From Grammothele lineata (Eukaryota; Basidiomycota; Agaricomycetes; Polyporales; Polyporaceae), in assembly GCA_002150815.3 (NCBI GenBank), contig NDFF03000121.1, positions 1 to 64,000 on the forward strand: 64,000 nt of DNA. The letters run 5' to 3'. Shown in pieces: positions 40,338-51,074 of the stretch. The notes under the pieces are model-generated. The model had not been told where the DNA came from. It saw only the letters and a list, made by a program, of their open reading frames with translations, and ran no database searches. The position numbers and the translations under genes were made by a program. How positions within the stretch are numbered: position 1 is the stretch's first letter; each line of letters opens with the position of its first letter.

Positions 40338-41423
40338 GATAAAAGGGACGGGATAGATTTTAGATTTAACCAGCAACCAAGAACGATTGCCGAAGACGCA
40401 CTACTTGCACTCAACGCCGCGGAGCGCTGGACGTCGTTCGGTCAATGCTCCGGGCCCTGGAGCAGTCCTGAGCCGACGAACATGTCCTGGCGGAATGCGA
40501 GCGGTCTGATGGACACGGTGACGTATTGGATTAGTGAGCGACGCGGGCGATATTGAAAGAGAGCACCAAGTATCGTGCGTGCATGCACTCACCGCGTTGA
40601 CCGCTGGGTTCTGGGTTACCACTCACTCCTTTGAAAAGAAGGTATGAGAAAAAAATAAGATGGGGGAGGAAGAGAAAGAGAAAGAGGGAGAACTAAAAGG
40701 AAAGGGGAAGGGGAGTAAGGAGTGGGTGTCCATTGGAGAACAGAGAGAGCGGAGGGAGGGGTTTATATATGTTGGAGGAAAACCGTGGCTGGCGGACGGC
40801 TGACCGGCCCACCGAGGTTGGAAACTCGCCATAGAGAGGATCGAGACCGGGATGAGGCTGACGGTAACGGACACTGGGCACGATCACTTGCAAGCCTCTT
40901 CACCGTCAGCCCTTCATCTCATTCCTCGGCTCTTTAGGCTTGAGGACCCCGTTGTCGAGCGCCTCTGACCGTGCTCTGTACTGGCGCGGGCCCTGTACAC
41001 GCCACGACGGGTACTCATGGACTTGCCAGGGCATCGGGCATGCTTATACGCAAAAAGTCGGGAATTCGGTGCTGCTGGCAGCTTGCTAGTGATGTGCGGG
41101 GTGAAGTCACTAAATTCCGCTAATAGGGTAATCGGCGGTTAGGATGCGACGCGGGTAGGAGGCGGACAAGGCTGACAGTGGCCTGAGCGGCGAGAGGTGG
41201 CTATCGAGAGTGCGCCGCCAGGACTCGGAGGTGCACATCGCGGCTCCGGGAAACGCCAAAGAAACGCGACCCGTCACGTCGTGTGACGGACGCGTCAGTA
41301 GCGCCACTCTCGCGTCCGTCGGCTTAGCGAGTGCCTCGCTCGACCGTGATTCCGCCACGACTCCTTCAGGACTTCGTTCTCGCTTCCTGCTCACCCGCTC
41401 ATCCCCTCAGAGGTCTAAACGCA

Positions 41424-43150
41424 ATGTCACTTTGGGTAGACAAAGTAACTCCACTGTCTAAATACTATCTTGTCCCACCGTATCGCCAACGCTTGTTTAG
41501 TACAGGCCACGATCGTTGGATGACCTGCACTATCATGAGGGACTATCTAACCGTCTAAAAGCTCTGGTCAGCGATTTGTTAGTCGTTACTTGTATACTCT
41601 AACGCAATGTGACATGTAGGCTGCATCTGGCGACTTCCCACACATGCTGTTCTATGGTCCCTCGGGCGCGGGTAAGAAGACACGGATAGCGGGAACATTG
41701 CTCGAGCTCTTTGGCAAGGGTGTCGAAAAGGTGAGCATACTTGGCTCCAACTCACCACAATTTCACGCTTTCGTTTGCTTAATGCCAAGGGGCGATGCTG
41801 TAGCTCAAGATAGACCAGCGGGTATTCCTCACGCCGACGAAGCGCAAGCTGGACGTGAACATCGTCCAGAGTAACTACCACATTGAGATTACGCCGAGGT
41901 GCGCTGCATTTGGTCCCCCCGTGTTGGTTTCGGAGCCGAGATGAACGATCTGCGGACGCTCGATAGCGAGGTCGGCAACTACGACCGGGTGGTCATCCAG
42001 GAGATCCTCAAGGAAATCGCGCAGACGCAGCAGGTGGACCTAAGTGCGAAGCAGCGGTTCAAAGGTGCGTCGCACTCTCCCTTCACTCCTTCCCCCGGCG
42101 TTCACAAGCTCGTCCGTCGTCCTCGCCTGTACAGTGGTCGTAATCCACGAAGCGGACTCGCTCACGCGCGACGCGCAGGCGGCGCTGCGCCGTACGATGG
42201 AGAAGTACATGTCCAACATGCGCCTCATCCTCTGCGCGAACAGCACGAGCAAACTCATTGCGCCGATCCGTTCCCGTTGTTTGCTCATGCGTGTTGCGGC
42301 ACCCAGTGCGACAGAGGTGCGTACATTCTCTGGTCAATCTGCTTTCATATTCGCCCTTTACACGCCTCTCCCTCTCCCTGCCGAATAGACATGGGATGAT
42401 GATGGTGCTTACCGGAGTCTTGCGTGTACAGATGCAAACGGTGCTAGAGCATGTTGCGAAGCGCGAGGGCTTCGACCTCCCCGAAGACACAGGGAAGCTA
42501 ATCGCCACAGACGCGAACGGCAACCTGCGCAAAGCCCTCCTCGTCCTCGAGGCCCTCAAAATGCAGAAGTAAGCGAATCCTCTTCGCCCGCCCGCTATCT
42601 TTCGTCTTCCGCGGATGGGACTAACACCCTCGCGCACAGCCCCGACCTGTCCACGGGCTCGCTGGCGATCGCGAAGCCGGACTGGGAAACGTACTGTCAC
42701 CGCGTCGCGGACATGATCCTGCAGGAGCAGTCGCCCCAGCGGGTGATGGACGTCCGCGCGAAGCTCTACGAGCTCCTCAGCCACTGCATCCCGCCCTCGG
42801 TAGTCCTCAAGGTGCGTGCGCCCCCTCTTCTTCCCTCTCTTCCTCTGCGTGTTCAGTCCATGGAGCTGACGCACCACATGTGTCTAGACGGTCGCGGACC
42901 GAGTCGTCGAGCAGGTCGACGAGGCGCTCAAGGCGGACATCATGCACTGGGCCGCAATATATGAGGCACGGATGCGCATCGGGAACAAGAAGATCTTCCA
43001 CCTCGAGGCTTGGGTCGTCAAAGTTATGAGCCTCTACAAGGTCCGTCTCTTCGCGCGCGCGCACGTGTGCCATGAGCGAGTGGCTGACAGAAGCGTTCAC
43101 GACAGCACTTCTTCTACGGCTTCGACATGGAGGCTGACTTCGACGACTAG
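41424..43150 (+). CDS. RFC5: Replication factor C small subunit (yeast Rfc5 / human RFC3)
   Basis: Subunit of the clamp loader that opens and loads PCNA at primer ends. It is shared by RFC, Rad24-, Elg1- and Ctf18-type complexes. Ten exons sum to 359 aa: 41424-41444, 41501-41566, 41620-41730, 41804-41898, 41967-42064, 42135-42316, 42432-42568, 42640-42811, 42888-43040, 43106-43150. The N-terminus [16 protein letters not shown] and the altered Walker [11 protein letters not shown] identify this paralogue. Walker B is [10 protein letters not shown]. The C-terminal collar domain is present, ending [13 protein letters not shown]. The first exon is only 21 nt. Confidence 0.95.
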
Positions 43151-43514
43151 CGATGTAGGGATCGCCTTCTGTCTTCTTTCCTCCGGTTTTCCCGCTGCAT
43201 CCACATTTGGTTGTTCTGTATTTTTAAAGTAGTACCCTGTATTGTAATTTGTGCATAATCCCACCACGCTGGATGCAAGCTTCCCAACGTCCTGAGGTGT
43301 ATACACTACATATGAACGATGGATGAGTCACAACCAAGGAAGAAACCCAAGAGGGCGGGTATTAGCGTCCGTAAATTCTGTATCAGCACGTATACAAGCA
43401 GCCGACAATATCCTACACACAGCACCTTCCACCTACTCGCACTTGCATGGTTCTACGGAGCGGGGCCCGCACCGAACGCAAGCTTCCCCGCGACGGGTGA
43501 GCCGTCACGCATTA

Positions 43515-45132
43515 TCAGCTTTCGTCGTCGCTGCCCTCGCCCCCGATATCGAGGTCCATGCCCCCGTTCCACTCCCGCTCCCACAGGGGGACACCACTGG
43601 CATCGAGATGGCGAGGGTCGACCGTCGTGGCGGCGTGTCCGAGGGGTAGAACGCCTCGGGCGAGCTCGAGGCGTTGTTGGAGCGCGGTGCGTTGGGCGAT
43701 GAGATCCGTGATATAGTCGATTGCTGTGGGGAGCGAGCCAAGGTCAGCATGAGGTCCGGGTACGAAGAAGAGGGGCGGGTTAGAAGGGAATGGCGTGAGG
43801 CTGACAACAAGTTACACGGAGAGGCTGACAACAAGCTACGCAGGGAGGCTAACAGCAAGCAGCCTAAGGAGGCTGACCAGAGACAAGCCGTGAGGCCGAC
43901 CCCATACCAGCCTCCAAGAGCGGCATATAAGAGCACAAATAACACTTACTCTTCGACAACACCACGTTCTCGCTCCTCGGTCCTGCCCTCCCGTCCGGCT
44001 TCTCCACGCCCTCCCCGCGCCCCTTCTTCTTCTTCCCCTTGGTCTCTCCTCCCCCAGCCCCGCGCGAAGCCTTACCGCTTCGCTCCGCCGAGTCGTCGCG
44101 CGCCTTCGTGGTACGCTCGCGCTCGTCCTCGACGCGGATTGCCTCGCGCAGCGCGGGCACGACCTCACAGAGCGCCTCGTATCCGCGCCGTATGTTCGCC
44201 CGCCGTTTCTGCTCAGACTGGATGTGGTTCGCGCGCTTCTGCGAGGGCGAGAGCAGCGCGCCCTTGCTGTTCCCGCCCCCCGAGCCCCCAGCGCCGCCGC
44301 TTGGGGAGGCACCCGAAGATGACTGGACGACGGCGGGGGTGCTCTTGCTGTGAGAGGGGGGTGGGCGTCTCCTGCTGCCACCGCCACTACTGCTTGGGGC
44401 GGTAGAACCGCTCTGGGGGTCGCCGTTGGAAGCACTGGGGTACGGGCTCGATGATGGGGAGGGCCTGGGGCGTTTGGAGAGACTCGGGTCCGTCGCGGGT
44501 TGCGATGATGATGGCAGGGGCCGCTTGGTCGAAGTCGAGCCCGAGCCAGCGGAGGGCAACGAGGGCGAGGGACGCGCCCCGTTGTCCTGGGGCGACGCTG
44601 AGAGGCCCGAGGTGGCGATTGGGGGAAGGCTGAAGCCGCCCAACGACGAGGTTGGGGAGGGCCCGAGCCCACGCAAAGGAGCAATTTGAAGAGCAAAGGG
44701 GGAGTCTGGGACGAGGGGTGACCGTTGGTCGGGTTGCTGGATTGAGCTCCGTCGTGAAGAAGTGCCGTTGAGACCTTGAGAGAGGTAATTTGCGGGGGAA
44801 GACGAGCGAACGCCGAACTGGAGGGAGGCGGACGATAAGGACGAGCCGCCGTCTGGGGTAGGCAGACTCGGCCAGTAATGGGGGCCGCTGGAGGTGGACG
44901 GCTGTGGGTGGACGGGGCGTGGTGCTGCGGGTATGGACTTGGAGGCGGGAGGGACATCGAGGGACATCAGGTCCTTGGTGGCCTTGGAGAGGGCCTCCCT
45001 GCCGCGGAGGTGGGGGACGCGGTCAGCGACGCCGGGGTCGACGGAGCCATCTGGGTGGATGGAGGAGTCGAGGTCGACTTGGGAGAGGAAGGAGGAGATG
45101 TAGACGGACTCTGAGGGGGAGAAGAGAGCCAT
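43515..45132 (-). CDS. bHLH transcription factor
   Basis: Exons 43950-45132 and 43515-43723 give 463 aa. The N-terminal 290 residues are Ser/Pro-rich with Gly runs. The basic region and helix 1 lie at about aa 297-320 (KRANHIQSEQKRRANIRRGY, then EALCEVVPALREAI). The loop is unusually long, about 70 aa, rich in Arg/Lys/Gly and Glu. Helix 2 starts at the exon junction (SKTIDYITDLIAQRTALQQR). The His-Glu-Arg-like pattern in HIQSEQKRR suggests E-box binding. Such long-loop bHLH proteins are common in basidiomycetes and distantly resemble Ino4/MAX types. Targets are not predictable. The intron carries a 24-bp minisatellite. Confidence 0.88.
43797..43892. repeat. 24-bp minisatellite (4 units) in bHLH intron
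   Basis: Four consecutive 24-bp units start with GAGGCT (at 43797, 43821, 43845 and 43869). Units 1 and 2 are most similar; units 3 and 4 are more diverged. The repeat lies inside the 226-nt intron (43724-43949) of the bHLH gene, which is about four times longer than typical introns here. Confidence 0.8.
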
Positions 45133-45660
45133 GCTGGGCGATACCCCGCCTCGCACGACGAGGCTTGTGATATTTTCCCCGCCTTCCCCAGACTCGCCCC
45201 CTCGGCATCCCCCGCGCCCCCACAGCCACCCGCGCGACACGTCTCCTTTCGGCCGTCCCAGCCCAGCCAGGCTCAGCCCAGCTCTCTCCTCTCCCTGCAG
45301 AGACCTCGATCGCTCTCTATCGCCCTAGAATCAGCCGCTATCAGCCATCAGCCTCTCCGGCCCCGTTACCCTCCGCAAAGCCCATCCCACATGCCTCTTG
45401 CCTCATGAGCCACTCGGCAGCCGTCCACTGCTCTCTTCGGGCCTCGGCTCCGGGCCCCGGATGCGCTCCTCGTCACTGACACACGCCCACAAGTTCCGTG
45501 CCCTCCATGCCCGTGAACACCGCCCCATTCGCGGTTCTCTATTCGTCCACGAGACCAATCAGACCCGGATACAAATACTGTTACAAGACCTTGACTTCCT
45601 TCGATATCCACCTGATAGCTCACCACATCCTCACCTAGAGAACAACGACACACTCGTGGA

Positions 45661-46664
45661 CTACACCGAGGAACTTCTAGCCGCCTGACGAGCTTCGATG
45701 GTTTGCAGGAAACGAGTGGCGCGTGCTCGAAGCTCTGAGGGACAGGATTCGATGTACGTGTCCTTGAAGATGCCGTACATCGGGTTGTTCTGTGTTGGAC
45801 GTGGATAGTACGGATCGTTGGAAAAGAATGCGTCGGCGAGCTCTGAAACATCGCCATGGTGCTTGTCGAATGAACGCATCTATGACTTAGCTTTAACGGC
45901 GGTATGGATAAAAAATACACCATGGAAAAGCGTACCTGATTGAAGTCGATGACATAGAAGCGCACGGTCCCTGCATCCGGGGAACCCGCCATCACGAACT
46001 CGATATCACGAGCATCGTACCTGGCGATCCATTGGATCCGGGACAGCATCTCGCCCATGCCTGCAGCCACTTCTTCCTTTGGCAAGAGGGCGTTCTGACG
46101 CTCCTTGTATAGCACATCGTAGCGAGCGACGTCAATAGGGAAGTTGTTCGGGTTGACGAACGCTGATGGGCGTAATTCCTTTCCGAAGTAGAGGCGGCAC
46201 ATCAAAGGGGCTACAGCCCCCGAAGCCATCGCCCTCTCCGAGTAGAACTTGGAGCGAACAAGCTCAGCGATGCCGGGTGGAAGAGGTGCGGCACGATCCA
46301 TGACATAGCACGCTTGCGGTGGTAGGTTGGCAAAGAAATCGGGTTCGAATGGGCGACGTGGATCGCGACGCCGACTTCTCCCAGGAGATGGAGGGAAGAA
46401 GAGGATGTTCTTGGTAAGAGGATCGTAGAACGCAAGAGCTCGAGGGATTGCGAAGATAGAGTCGGAGTTGCACAGAGTGTATACCGAGTGAAGACTGTTG
46501 AACTCCTTCTCAACCTGGGAGGTGTTGTTTACGAGATGGGCCAGTTTGATGACGATAGAACGACCTGGCGAAGCGAATACGGTGGCGAAGCTGCCAGATC
46601 CAATACGGACGGGGGTAGTAACTTCCTGGGAGACGGAATCTACAACAGGGGTGGTGTCCGCCAT
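45661..46664 (-). CDS. Atypical kinase-like protein (DUF3669-like)
   Basis: Exons 45936-46664 and 45661-45879 give 315 aa. The N-terminus resembles a protein-kinase nucleotide-binding lobe: a glycine-rich loop (IGSGSFATVF) followed by a Lys-containing strand (SIVIKLAH) and a Glu-containing helix. The middle carries VMDRAAPLPPGIAEL, reminiscent of the RxxPLPP motif in fungal DUF3669 proteins. A late YVIDFNQ could correspond to a DFG-like metal-binding position. The C-terminal exon has NPMYGIFKDTYIES. A catalytic HRD loop is not obvious, so activity is uncertain. These proteins are widespread and uncharacterised in filamentous fungi. Start at 46664 (MADTTPVVD). Confidence 0.75.
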
Positions 46665-47751
46665 GGATAGACGTCAAAAAACTGAGAGTGGTGGAGAGGA
46701 CGAGACTGGTGGTGGTTGAACGTTGAACGACAAGGGACTGCCGTGGTGGCGGAACCTTAACGTTTAACCTTCAGCTTATACTGAAGTATGGTGCGTGTGG
46801 TTCTTGTCCGAGGCACGTCGTGGCGCTCATGGTGTTCTTTGCATTGAATAGTTCACGACAAAGATGAAGTAGGGCGAGACTTCGTGAGTTTTTTCCCCGT
46901 GCGTTCTATCGCCTGCGCGGACTGAATGTATGCGATCGCGGCACAGATGGGCTTCCTCGAGAACCTCGTCAAGGTCTTCCCAAGCCTCGCGACGCGGCCC
47001 TTGTATCTCACCGGGGAGAGCTACGAGGCGGATCGTACTCTCCCTGCGTCGTCCTGGTAGCAGAACAAGATATATATTGATTGCAAACTTCTCGGTAGGG
47101 GCCCGTACCGCCCTAGAGCTGTTTTCGAAATTGGTGTCCGCGCGCGCTTTTCACGAGAAAAACAAAAAAAATTGCCAAAAATCGGGACTATGTCACTTTT
47201 TCCAACTAACGCGCTCATCAGCCGTTCTGGACCCAGGCGTTGTCGCCGTTCGACTCCCGAGTCTCACACGACCAGCCTCCTGTGGCTCCTGCGGACGCCC
47301 GACCGATAGCACTACCACGCCCTCGTGACCGCCAGCATTTGATGACGCCTGCTGCGTCTCTGCGTCACAGGCACTCGGCCCCTCGGTCTTGTACGCGGCA
47401 GCTTGTTCTACCAGCTCGCGCGTTCGGTCTAACGCCTCCTTCGACACCGCAGGATCGACGCCCCTCCTCTACTTCAGCGCCACGGTCCTTTTCCGCCGCT
47501 TCCCCACATGACCCCGCACTTCCGGCGGGACCAGCTGACAATTCGTCATCGTTGATCCTGCAGCCTCCGTCGGATCATGTTTTCCGCCGCTTACCCCTTC
47601 TCGCAAGATAAAGTTGACGTCCGGCCTTGGATCCCACCGGTTCCGATACTGGGTGCAATTGCACTCTTCTCTCAATACACGACTGTACAATGAGGGAAAG
47701 TAACTACAGAAGCGGACGACATTTGTTGAGCGCTTGGCACATCGCCCAGCC
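46665..47751. other. Intergenic region containing a gene relic
   Basis: About 1.1 kb between two minus-strand genes. It contains the serine carboxypeptidase fragment at 46926-47060. The rest shows no supported gene. A short A-rich stretch lies near 47158-47172. Confidence 0.4.
46926..47060 (+). pseudogene. Serine carboxypeptidase (S10) fragment
   Basis: A 44-codon frame encodes a segment that closely resembles the region around the catalytic serine of fungal S10 carboxypeptidases: GFLENLVKVFPSLATRPLYL followed by TGESYEAD. Functional enzymes normally have GESYAG at this place, so the match breaks right after the nucleophile motif. TGA stands just before the ATG and TAG ends the frame. No flanking exons of the family were found within 1 kb on either side. 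It is most likely a relic of a duplicated gene. Confidence 0.75.
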
Positions 47752-48831
47752 TCATGCCTCCATTTCCGCAAAGACACCCTCCCAAACGCTATCCATAGCC
47801 CACGCGGCCGCCAGGTGCCCGCCCTCGTACTCCACCACTCGCGCGTTCTTGTACTGTGCCATCAGGTACCCCGACATCCTGAACATACTTGTGTCACCCC
47901 TGCCCACGACGACCACGACGCGCTTCTGCGCCTGCTCGCCCTCCAGACTCGCGATCCGGAACCCCCAGTCCGCGTGCAGCGCGTCCGCCGTGCCCAGGAA
48001 GCCCTCCCAGCTCACGCTCACGCTCTTCATCATCCCCTCCGCCATTCGCCGCTCGAACTCGCCCTCCGCGACGCCGTTCCGCTCGCGCCATCCTCTATAA
48101 GCTTCCTTCTCCTCTTCGGCCATCCCGTCAAAGTAAAGCCCCCTCAACAGCGCCTCCGCGCTCGCCACATCGCGCACCTTCGCGCGCAGAGCTGTCGCGA
48201 GCAGCCGCGGGATGATGCGGAAAGGTATCGCGCGCGCGAGCGGACCCACTCCGACCCAGTCGCTCCACGTCAGCGCCTTGGCGTAGTCCTTGTGCTCGTA
48301 GAAAGGGCTCAGGGGAGCGAGGAGGAGCACCCCGACGACGGCGCGCCCGAACGGAAAGCGGGCGTAGGGCGCCCCGAAGAGGATCTGCGCGGGGCAGGTT
48401 CCGAAGGAGCCGCCCGCGAGGTAGATCCGCAGCTGGGGCGGGGCCGGTGCGGCGTCGTGCTCGGCCACAGCGTCGAGGGAAGGGTAGAGGTGTGCGAGGA
48501 GCGCGCCCACGTCCGCGACGACCGTCTCCGGGAACGTCTTGCCCTTGGGCACGGGCGAGGTGCGACCCCACCCGGGGAGCGTCGGCGCGAGGAACCGTGC
48601 GCCCCGCACGCGAATGGGTTGCGAAGGGCGCGTCGCGTCGCCCACGCTGAAGAGGCCGTGCAGCCAGATGACGAGGATGTGCGCGTCTGGGGGACCGGAG
48701 TGCGAGTAGGCGAGGGTGCGCCCGCCGGGAAGCGCAAGGGATGCGTCGTGCGGTTCGTACATGGCGTCGGTGGATGGGGCGGAAGATTCGGGAGGGGGCT
48801 CCGTAGTGGGGAGGGATGCTGTTGCGGCCAT
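47752..48831 (-). CDS. Alpha/beta-hydrolase fold protein
   Basis: Single exon, 359 aa, very GC-rich coding sequence. The fold is shown by an HG motif after strand 3 (VIWLHGLFS), a loop PGWGRTSP, a nucleophile elbow GGSFG, and a late EGGHLAAA that supplies the likely catalytic His. The probable acid is in VVGRGDTSM. The cap region in the middle is helical and Arg/Ala-rich. No signal peptide is visible, so it is probably cytosolic. The family is too broad to name a substrate. Lack of introns contrasts with nearly all neighbours. Confidence 0.85.
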   Translation of the reverse strand: MAATASLPTTEPPPESSAPSTDAMYEPHDASLALPGGRTLAYSHSGPPDAHILVIWLHGLFSVGDATRPSQPIRVRGARFLAPTLPGWGRTSPVPKGKTFPETVVADVGALLAHLYPSLDAVAEHDAAPAPPQLRIYLAGGSFGTCPAQILFGAPYARFPFGRAVVGVLLLAPLSPFYEHKDYAKALTWSDWVGVGPLARAIPFRIIPRLLATALRAKVRDVASAEALLRGLYFDGMAEEEKEAYRGWRERNGVAEGEFERRMAEGMMKSVSVSWEGFLGTADALHADWGFRIASLEGEQAQKRVVVVVGRGDTSMFRMSGYLMAQYKNARVVEYEGGHLAAAWAMDSVWEGVFAEMEA

Positions 48832-49399
48832 GTCACAGTTGGATGTGTGCGCAAGTCGACGAAGTTATGAGAGGCTGTAGACGATATTGATGGAACGTTT
48901 GGGTGCTCGCAGCCACCTTTTGTACGAACATCCTTGAAAACAGGAGGAGGTCCATTTGCATTCAGGTAGACGACGCAGTACGTCCACCCGCCAAACGTCA
49001 AGGACACCTGTCAGTACTGTAGCCGGCGTTCGATACCTTCCTCTCCGCCGGCGACTGAGGCGCAGTAATACCCCCGCAGGCTGCATGCACTCGAGTCATC
49101 TCGCCACAACTGCCGCGCAGCTCGCACGACAGCTGCCAGCTAGATTGGATTCGGGTACCGTCTTGTAGCCGGATCGACTCTGCGGGCGATCGTGTGGCGC
49201 AGCTGGTCAATGAACTAAACTCGGTATTTCATCCCGCTCCCGTCGTTGTAGGGAATGCGAGGGCATCCTGAGGCCTGAACACTGAAGGATTTCTTAGATG
49301 ACCTGCACGCATTCAGTCGGTTCATATTCTGCATTATATTTGACAGTACCTATAAGCACACCACGCGCCGCAGCCGTCCTAGACCCCTCTCGGGGGTTC
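48832..49399. other. Intergenic region
   Basis: About 570 bp between the hydrolase start and the stop of the acid phosphatase gene, both on the minus strand. No gene supported. Likely 3' UTR of the phosphatase and promoter of the hydrolase. Confidence 0.45.
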
Positions 49400-51074
49400 C
49401 TAGCTCCCGCACGTCGCGTTCCACCTCGCATCCCCCCACACGCCCTTGACGCTCGCCTCATTCGCCTTCACAAAGTCCGCGAGCGCACACGACCCATACT
49501 TCCTATCGTCCGGCCGCGCGCACTGCGCCGCCCCCAACGGAACAGGCGCGTCGTTGAGCACCAGCCGCACCCGCGGGCCCGCGCGCGCGCCCCCGAGGGA
49601 GGACGCGCACGAGAAGCGCTCCCAGACCATCTGCGCGGCGAACGGCACCTGCGCGGACGTGCGCCACTTGCGGGACGCGCGCACGGGCCCAGTGGCGGAG
49701 AGCGGCGGGGTGTCCTTGGCGAGCCCGAGCGCGGTGAGCGCGAGGTCGATCGTGGTGTCGTGTCCGAACTCGAGGTAGACGGGCTGGGCGGCGCCGGTGG
49801 CGTTCGTGAACCTGGGCGGGGCCGAGCAAGCGTGATGAGCGTCTTGGCATGGCGAGGAGGACGCGGACCGAAGTTTCAGAACGGACACTTACCGCTCGAC
49901 GAGCTTGCTCACGTAGAGCCCACCCAGGACCTCACCCATAGGTGTAGGGAGGTTGTACCCGAAAGCACCGTCCATAAGGACGTCGAGCTCGTACTCAAAA
50001 TCCTCAATCTCGCTCTGAGTGAACGCGCCGCACCAGGGCGAGACGCCGTGCGCGGCGAGGTCGTATGCACACGCATAAAGCGCCCCATGCACGTTCGCCG
50101 TCGTTAGGTTGACCCCCGGGAGGAGCTTGTTCAGCCGTTTTGCGATCGGGGGGAGGTAGACGTTGCCCCACGCTATCGTAGCCTGTGGGAGGGCGATAAC
50201 ACCCCAATCAACAACCTGCAGGCGCAAGGTCGAACCGTTCGACGAGGGACGTACGTTGTTACCATAGTTGTAGTCCCACTTGTGGCAGGTGTCCATGGGC
50301 GTGATCCACGAGACCGTGGTCGAGTCCTCGTTGATCGTCGAGAACGCGGACGCGTTCATCGAGCCCCAAGACCGTCCAAAGTAGCCCTGCGAGAACCACT
50401 GCGCGGACTCGACGACACGGTCCTGGTTCCCCGCGAGTACGCCGTCCGCCTGCAAGTGCGCGTACTTTAACCGGAAGCTATAAGGCAGGCGCGGCGCCAG
50501 ACGCGTGACGTCAGCGTTCGTTCTACATAGAATCCGAAGGGAAACGCGGTACGCACTCGACACCGTGCTTGAAGAGCTGCAGACGGCCGGGGGCCGTGAG
50601 GTCGTCGTGGCCGAGCGTGCTCGTGTAGCCGCCCTTGAGGAAGGCGAGGCTCGACGGCAGGCGCGCCTTCTGGAGCGCCGCCGACGCGTTGCCGAGCTTT
50701 GCGACGAGGTCGGTGATAAAGACCAGCTCGGACGAGAGCGGATAGCGCGAGCCGTGTCTGCCCATCTGCAACGCGCGGGCGGTAGTCAGCCCCAAACGCT
50801 CATACTTAACACTCAGGAAACGCATTCGCGCTCCATAACGCGTGCCCCGCCCTCGCGCCAGCGACAGGGAGAAGAGAGAAGGACTCACCAGCATGACTTG
50901 GTCGACCGTGCAGTCGTCTGGGAGCGCCGCCTCCATCCCGCTGGGTACCGGCGCGGACTGGTACGGCGAAAGGTTGCCCAGGTGCGCCGCGTAGTCGAAC
51001 GCGCCACGCTTCTCGGGTGCCGCAGACGCGAGCGCGACGAGCGCGGCGGTGACGTGCCAGAGCGAGAGCTTCAT
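49400..51074 (-). CDS. Secreted histidine acid phosphatase (phytase/MINPP-like)
   Basis: Hydrolyses phosphomonoesters outside the cell, possibly phytate. Exons 50889-51074, 50557-50765, 49893-50477 and 49400-49811 give 463 aa. The signal peptide is MKLSLWHVTAALVALASA. The catalytic motif GRHGSRYP (RHGxR, aa 64-69) begins right at exon 2. The second active-site motif is GHDTT (about aa 343-347), where His/Asp complete the site. Several NxT/NxS sequons and multiple Cys residues fit a secreted glycoprotein (e.g. NLTTANV, CHKWDYNYG). The family is the clade-2 histidine phosphatases. GHDTT rather than HDANL resembles fungal acid phosphatases more than classical PhyA phytases. Confidence 0.9.

Larger units (their letters stand above)
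38962..41423. other. Intergenic region with repeats, no supported gene
   Basis: About 2.4 kb between TPS1 and the RFC gene. Between roughly 39.7 and 40.1 kb the sequence is noticeably AT-richer, with poly-T runs. Two diverged copies of a repeat lie at about 39520-39655 and 40185-40337. A short shared phrase, TTGACTGGGTTCTGGG-like, occurs at about 39680 and 40600. A small ORF at 40305-40556 has no recognisable motif. Confidence 0.45.

Noticed and set aside
47734..48870. 378-codon plus-strand frame antisense to the alpha/beta hydrolase
   Set aside because: It mirrors the hydrolase codon structure; the minus strand has the GGSFG and GGH motifs, so the plus frame is a shadow.
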